DNA from: Comamonas_C sp026954015 | GTDB lineage: Bacteria; Pseudomonadota; Gammaproteobacteria; Burkholderiales; Burkholderiaceae_C | Direction of reading: 5' to 3' | Assembly (NCBI GenBank): GCA_035063785.1 | Contig: JAPSFS010000003.1 | Location: 124,001-188,000 of the forward strand | Length of the DNA stretch: 64,000 bases | Shown here: one piece after another, positions 59,718 through 64,000 of the stretch | How positions within the stretch are numbered: position 1 is the first letter of the stretch | How the letters are laid out: every line of letters starts with the position of its first letter | The notes under the pieces: generated by a model | Databases searched by the model: none | Told to the model about the DNA's origin: nothing | What the model saw: only the letters and a program-made list of their open reading frames with translations | Program-made: the position numbers and the translations under genes

Positions 59718-60486
59718 GGCTCGTCTCCTCCTGCGCATCGGCGCCGAGGTAGGCGCTGCGCACCACGGGCTCGGCCATCACGGCCTGCGGTTCACCCTCG
59801 GCGATCTTGCGGCCGTTGTCCAGCACCACGAGGCGCCGGCAGATGCGCATGACCTCGCCCAGGTTGTGCTCGATCAGCACGATGGTGATGCCCTGGCGGT
59901 TGATTTCGGCGATGGTGTCGGCCAGGCCGTGCGCCTCCTTGGAATTGAGCCCGGCCAGCGGCTCGTCGAGCAGCAGCAGGCGCGGCTTGAGCGCCAGCGC
60001 GCGCGCCAGCTCCAGGCGCTTGAGCACGCCCAGCGGCTGGGTGGCCGGGCTCTGCCCGGCCAGGTGGGCGATGCCCACGCGCTGCAGTTCCTCGCGCGCC
60101 CGGGCCAGCTCCTGCGCATCCGAGACCTGCAGCAGTGCGCCCAGCGGCCGCCGCGTCTTGGCGCTGGCCGCGGCCATGGCCACGTTGTCCTGCAGCGAGA
60201 TGCTGCGCAGCGGCCGCACCAGCTGCTGCGACAGCGCCAGGCCCATGCGGATGCGTTCGTTGATCGCATGCTCGTTCAGGCGCTTGCCGTCAAGCAGCAC
60301 CTGGCCGCTGGTGGGCCGCACCACGCCGGTGATGGCGCGCAGCATGGTGGTCTTGCCCGCGCCGTTGGGGCCGATCAGGCCGAGCAGCTCGCCTTCATTC
60401 ACCATGAAGGAAACGTCATCGACCGCCAGCAGTCCGCCAAAGCGCACCGTCACCGATTCGATGGCCAGCAAGGGAGAGGCGCTCAT
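59710..60486 (-). CDS. ABC transporter ATP-binding protein (LivG type), hut locus
   Basis: A 258-residue ATPase. Walker A GPNGAGKTTM is at about residues 40-49; the signature region reads TQPLGVLKRLELARAL, a degenerate form of LSGGQ; Walker B is LLLLDEPLAGL; the switch is IEHNLGE. Both ends overlap neighbouring genes: by four bases with the LivM-type gene and by eight with the LivF-type gene. The degenerate signature is usual in the LivG branch. Confidence 0.92.
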
Positions 60487-61340
60487 GCCTTGCCCTCCTT
60501 CGCCCCGGACGACGCGAAGAAACGGCGCACCAGCCCGGCGATGCCGCCCGGCGAGAAGCGCATCATCAGGAACAGCAGACCGCCATAGACCAGCAGCTTG
60601 TAGTCGCCGATGACCTGGAACCACGCCGGCAGCGCCGAGAGCACCGCCGCCGCGATCACCACCCAGGCCACCGAACCGATGCCGCCGAACACCACCATGG
60701 AGAGCACGGTGATGGATTCGATGAAGCCGAAGTTCTCGGCCCCGATGAACTGCAGGTGGTAGGCCAGCAGCGCGCCCGACAGACCCGCCAGTGCGGTGCC
60801 GATGGCAAACGCCGCCAGCTTGTAGCGCGGCACGTCGATGCCGAGCACGCGCATGGTGTCCTCGTCCTCGGCGATGCCGTTGAACACCCGCCCCATCCAG
60901 GTGCGGCGTATGTAGATGGACAGGCCCGCCACGACCGCCGCCAGCACGATGGCCAAGACCATGAAGCCCAGCTTGCCCATGCCGTGGTCGGGAATCGAGG
61001 AAATACCCATCTCGCCGCCCAGCCAGTCCTGCTGGCGCACGAAGCCGACGAAGAGGAACACCACGCCCATGGTGGTGATCGCCAGGAAGTCGTCGCGCAC
61101 GCGCAGCGAGGACAGGCCAACGATGACGCCGAGCACGCAGGCCAGCAGCATGGCCACCGGCAGCGTCGAGAGGAAAGGCCAGCCGGCCTTGCCGAGCATC
61201 GCCGCGGCGTAGGCCCCGACGCCCTGAAAGGCCGCGTGGCCCAGGCTGATCTGGCCGCAGAAGCCGGTGATCAGGTTCAGCGACAGCGCGAAGATGACGC
61301 TGATCGCCATGGTGGTGAGCAAGGTGATTTCGTAATCCAT
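60483..61340 (-). CDS. ABC transporter permease (LivM type), hut locus
   Basis: A 285-residue inner-membrane permease with about eight helices. Features: LNLITGFCGQISLGHAAFQGVG near residue 22, GLSSLRVRDDFLAITTMGVVF near residue 75, and the coupling loop NGIAEDEDTMRVLGIDVPRYK near residue 155. It is shorter than the LivM-type protein of the first ABC operon because it lacks the N-terminal extension. Ten bases separate it from the LivH-type gene. Confidence 0.92.
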   Translation of the reverse strand: MDYEITLLTTMAISVIFALSLNLITGFCGQISLGHAAFQGVGAYAAAMLGKAGWPFLSTLPVAMLLACVLGVIVGLSSLRVRDDFLAITTMGVVFLFVGFVRQQDWLGGEMGISSIPDHGMGKLGFMVLAIVLAAVVAGLSIYIRRTWMGRVFNGIAEDEDTMRVLGIDVPRYKLAAFAIGTALAGLSGALLAYHLQFIGAENFGFIESITVLSMVVFGGIGSVAWVVIAAAVLSALPAWFQVIGDYKLLVYGGLLFLMMRFSPGGIAGLVRRFFASSGAKEGKA

Positions 61341-61350
61341 GGTCTCTTCC

Positions 61351-62214
61351 TCACCGCCGCGCGAACAGACCCTGGGGGCGCACCATGAGCACCGCGATCA
61401 GGAAGGCGAAGGCAATCGCGTTGCGATCCAGGAACTGCCCGATGTAGATGGTGCCGAAGGACTCCACCACGCCCAGCACCAGCGAGGCCGCGAGCGTGCC
61501 TGGTACCGAGCCCAGGCCACCCAGCACGATGATGGCCAGCGCCTTGTAGGACGGCACGCTGCCCATGGTGGGCTCCACCAGGTTGTTGAGCAGCGCCACC
61601 CAGACGCCGGCAAAACCCGCGAGCGCCGAGCCGACGAAGAAATTGATGTCGCGCACCTGGCGCAGCGAGATGCCGAAGGACTCGGCCATCTGCGGGTCGG
61701 TCACCGTCGCCTGGCAGGCTACGCCGATGCGCGTGCGCGACTGCAGCCAGGCGAGCACGCCGATGATGAGCACCGTGCCCACCATCATCCAGATTTCCGC
61801 CAGGCTCAGCTGCAGGCCGCCGCCCAGCGCTACCTGCCCCTGCATCTGCGGCGTGGCGAACGACAGGCCCTGGGCGCCGAAGAGGATGCGAAAAGCCTCC
61901 TCGGACGCGATGTACAGACCGATGGAAGCGATCAGCGCCACGAAGGGCGGCTGCGAGAGCAGCGGCTGGTAGGCCAGGCGGTACATCAGCACCCCGGCGA
62001 TGCCCGCCAGCACCGCGGCGCTGACGAAGGCCAGCGTCAGGCTTCCGGTGGCGTTGGTGACCAGCACGCCCGCGTAGGCGCCCAGCGTGAACAGCGAGGC
62101 ATGCGCGACGTGCAGGATGCGCAGCAGGCCATACACCAGGGTCAGGCCCAGGGCGATCAGGGCATAGATGCTGCCCTGCACCAGGCCCTGGACGACGAGT
62201 TCCAGATACAGCAT
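61351..62214 (-). CDS. ABC transporter permease (LivH type), hut locus
   Basis: A 287-residue inner-membrane permease. LivH hallmarks are VQGLVQGSIYALIALGLTLVYG at residues 8-29 and LLRILHVAHASLFTLGAYAGV; the coupling loop is GVACQATVTDPQMAESFGIS. About eight helices are predicted. It lies 22 bases after the binding-protein gene. Confidence 0.92.
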   Translation of the reverse strand: MLYLELVVQGLVQGSIYALIALGLTLVYGLLRILHVAHASLFTLGAYAGVLVTNATGSLTLAFVSAAVLAGIAGVLMYRLAYQPLLSQPPFVALIASIGLYIASEEAFRILFGAQGLSFATPQMQGQVALGGGLQLSLAEIWMMVGTVLIIGVLAWLQSRTRIGVACQATVTDPQMAESFGISLRQVRDINFFVGSALAGFAGVWVALLNNLVEPTMGSVPSYKALAIIVLGGLGSVPGTLAASLVLGVVESFGTIYIGQFLDRNAIAFAFLIAVLMVRPQGLFARR

Positions 62215-62236
62215 GGTCTGTGCGCGAACCGCGTGC

Positions 62237-63388
62237 TTACTTGGCCTTGGTCGGCGGCGCCAGCAGTACCGGATCGTGGATCACGCTGTGACGGTGGAAG
62301 GCCTTGTCCTTGACGATCTGCACCTGCAGATCCTTCTGCACCTCGTGCAGGTCGTTGAACGAAAGCTTGCCGATCGGCGTGTCGTAGGTGCCCGCGGCCA
62401 GCGCGTCGCGCAGCGCGGCGCCGCCCTTGCCCTCGGTCTTCTTCAGGCCGTCTATGGCCACCAGCGTGGCGGTGTAGCTGGAAGCGGCCACCATGTCGGC
62501 GCCCACGCCCGTGGCCTTCTTGTAGTCGGCCAGGAAGGCCTTGGTCACGGGTGAGTCGGAGTCGCGATCCAGCGAGGTGGTCACCAGCGTGCCCTCGGAG
62601 GCCGGGCCGGCGATCTCCATGAACTTCTCGGAGTCGTAGCCTTCCTGCCCGATGATGGGCACGGTGATGCCGGCGGCGCGCAGCTGGCTCACCAGCGGGC
62701 CGGCGTTGAAGTAGTAGCCCGAGGCATAGATGACCTCGGGGTTGTCCGCCTTGACCTTGCTCACCAGCGGGCCGAACTGGCGGTCGGACATGCCGTACTC
62801 GTACTCGTTGATGATCTTCAGGCCGAGCTTCTGCGCGCCGTCCTTGAAGCCCGCGGCCAGCGACTGGCCGAAGTCGTTCTTCACCGTGATCAGCGCCACG
62901 TTCTTCTTGCCCAGCTCCTGCACGAGCTTGGCGCCGCCGCGCCCCTGCACCTCGCCCATGGCCGAGACGCGGAACATGTAGTCGCCCGCGAGCGTGACGT
63001 CGGGGTGGATGGAATAGGCCACCACGTAGGGCACCTGCGCCTTCTGGAAGATGGACGCGGCCGCGCGCGTGGAGCCCGAATACGAGCCCGAGACGCCGAC
63101 GACGACCTTGTCCTTCTCGATCATCTTGGTGACCGCGGGCACCGCCTCCTTGGCCGAGGCCTGGTCGTCATAGACCACGAGCTCGAGCTTTTGCCCGGCC
63201 ACGCCGCCGGCCGCATTGGCCTCGGCCACGGCGAGCTTGGCGCCTTCGAGCGCGGACTTGCCGTCGGCCGCGGCAAAGCCGGTGGACGGCACGTTGAAGC
63301 CGATCTTGATGTCGGCCCAGGCGGCGCCCACGGGCAGGGCAAAGGCCAGTGCGGCGACCAGCAGCTTGGGGACAAACGGTGATTTCAT
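62237..63388 (-). CDS. ABC transporter substrate-binding protein (LivK type), hut locus
   Basis: A 383-residue periplasmic protein with a classical Sec signal (KLLVAALAFALPVGAAWA, cut before DIKIGF). Peripla_BP_6 features: GFNVPSTGFAAADGKSALEGAKLAVAE and VVVGVSGSYSGSTRAAASIFQ, with serines that commonly hold a substrate carboxylate. Its place between hutC and hutU suggests histidine or urocanate as ligand, but HAAT binding proteins cannot be assigned by sequence alone. It is the first gene of the operon, behind the HutC-like operator. Confidence 0.9.
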   Translation of the reverse strand: MKSPFVPKLLVAALAFALPVGAAWADIKIGFNVPSTGFAAADGKSALEGAKLAVAEANAAGGVAGQKLELVVYDDQASAKEAVPAVTKMIEKDKVVVGVSGSYSGSTRAAASIFQKAQVPYVVAYSIHPDVTLAGDYMFRVSAMGEVQGRGGAKLVQELGKKNVALITVKNDFGQSLAAGFKDGAQKLGLKIINEYEYGMSDRQFGPLVSKVKADNPEVIYASGYYFNAGPLVSQLRAAGITVPIIGQEGYDSEKFMEIAGPASEGTLVTTSLDRDSDSPVTKAFLADYKKATGVGADMVAASSYTATLVAIDGLKKTEGKGGAALRDALAAGTYDTPIGKLSFNDLHEVQKDLQVQIVKDKAFHRHSVIHDPVLLAPPTKAK

Positions 63389-63445
63389 GAGCTTCTCCTT
63401 GGGGATGGACCTCTGGACGGAACAGGTGACTCGTTGTTTAATGCC

Positions 63446-63485
63446 TATACAACAATCAGGATTTGATCATCTAGTTGTATATACA
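63446..63485. promoter_or_regulatory. HutC-like operator region
   Basis: TGTATATACA (63476-63485) is a perfect palindrome within TTGTATATACA, and TATACAA (63446-63452) is a matching half site 23 bases away. HutC operators in Pseudomonas have a TTGTATxTACAA-like core. The sites lie between divergent hutC and the transporter-hut operon and could control both. Confidence 0.65.
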
Positions 63486-63585
63486 TCTCACAACGCGAAT
63501 TTAGACAAGGTGCTTTTGCATGTCAACATCAAAACCGCCAAAACAAGGGATAACCCTAATTCATCGAACCCGTTGCGCACGCCCC

Positions 63586-64000
63586 ATGCTCCCTCATCCG
63601 ATCCGCGACAAACGCCCGCCCGCCTTCCAGGCCATCAAGGACCACGTACTGCGCCAGATCCATGAAGGTGTCTGGCGCGAAGGCGACGCCATCCCCGGCG
63701 AGGAAGCGCTGGCGCGCAGCTTCGGCGTCTCGCGCATGACGGTGAACCGCGCGCTGCGCGAGCTCAGCAGCGAGCAGGTGCTCGAACGCGTGCAGGGCTC
63801 GGGCACCTTCGTGGCACAGCAAAAGTTTCTGGCCACGCTGGTGGAACTGCGCAACATCGCCGACGAGATCACCGCGCGCGGCCACCGGCATTCGAGCGAA
63901 CTGCAGCTGCTCGCGCGCACGCGCGCCGGCGATGCGCTGGCACGCCAGATGGGCCTGGCGCCGCGCACCACGGTGTTCCATTCGGTGATCCTGCACTTCG
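63586..64000 (+). CDS. hutC: HutC, GntR-family repressor of histidine utilisation (3' end outside window)
   Basis: The first 138 codons of a GntR/HutC-family repressor; the window ends inside it. The winged helix is clear: HVLRQIHEGVWREGDAIPGE near residue 22, the recognition region EEALARSFGVSRMTVNRALREL, and the wing VQGSGTFVAQQ. The UTRA-type ligand domain begins with LVELRNIADEITARGHRHS, where HutC proteins bind urocanate, the natural inducer. The ATG at 63586 fits the family start (RDKRPPAFQAIKDHV). It is divergent from the operon it would control. Confidence 0.9.
   Translation, partial: MLPHPIRDKRPPAFQAIKDHVLRQIHEGVWREGDAIPGEEALARSFGVSRMTVNRALRELSSEQVLERVQGSGTFVAQQKFLATLVELRNIADEITARGHRHSSELQLLARTRAGDALARQMGLAPRTTVFHSVILHF

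Overview
The window is high-GC DNA of a betaproteobacterium, most likely Burkholderiales, family Comamonadaceae. The support is the gene content (recA-recX, mnmG-rsmG-parA-parB, two branched-chain-type ABC transporters, a TctABC/Bug-type uptake system, a BktB-like thiolase) and a hairpin repeat with a CAGCTATCAAA-type tail that I associate with that family. No tRNA, rRNA, CRISPR array or complete insertion sequence is visible. Genes are densely packed, and most of the very long antisense frames are shadows produced by the GC bias.

Layout. 0-9.3 kb is housekeeping: fdhD (cut by the window), pyrF, an FAD oxidoreductase, a DUF924 protein, a MarR regulator plus TctD/TctE-like two-component pair, SOS-controlled recA, recX, a 161-bp MITE-like element, aroK and a PACE-type efflux protein. 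9.3-18.9 kb is a TetR-controlled operon with five ABC transporter genes, an acyl-CoA ligase, an enoyl-CoA hydratase and a thiolase: import, CoA activation and beta-oxidation-like breakdown of an unknown organic acid. 19.0-19.5 kb encodes a DUF3293 protein, and 19.5-19.8 kb is a non-coding stretch with DnaA-box-like sites, a TACTACTAC (DnaA-trio) tract and an AT-rich segment, which reads as a replication origin. 19.8-28.5 kb holds mixed genes: SpmAB-like, rdgC, Spy/CpxP-like, PagL-like, NlpC/P60, MOSC, a cation/proton antiporter, copZ-cueR and an old yellow enzyme. 28.5-33.0 kb is the chromosome-segregation cluster mnmG-rsmG-parA-parB with three parS sites, two of them inside coding sequence. 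33-37 kb has a CsgG-like lipoprotein, a membrane-attached methyltransferase and a divergent AraC/MFS pair.

37.1-48.8 kb is one long minus-strand cluster: TetR, TctC-TctB-TctA, two xylose-isomerase-like TIM barrels, an enolase-superfamily protein, a Gfo/Idh/MocA dehydrogenase, a DUF993 protein, an NAD-epimerase-like protein and a DapA-like aldolase. Together they look like uptake and breakdown of a carbohydrate acid by a route I cannot match to a known pathway. This is the best candidate for an undescribed system. 48.9-53.9 kb contains a GIDE-domain fragment, an AidB-like acyl-CoA dehydrogenase, a bile-acid/sodium-symporter-like protein and an M20 peptidase. 53.9-64 kb is a histidine-utilisation locus: hutI, a hutD-hutH gene fusion, hutU, a five-gene branched-chain-type ABC transporter and divergent hutC (cut by the window end), with HutC-like operator sequence between them.

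The likely origin (about 19.6 kb), three parS sites and parAB within 14 kb suggest an origin-proximal region, although dnaA is not in the window. Several genes have a -10 hexamer 6-8 bases before the start codon, which predicts leaderless mRNAs. A dispersed hairpin repeat lies just upstream of several start codons.
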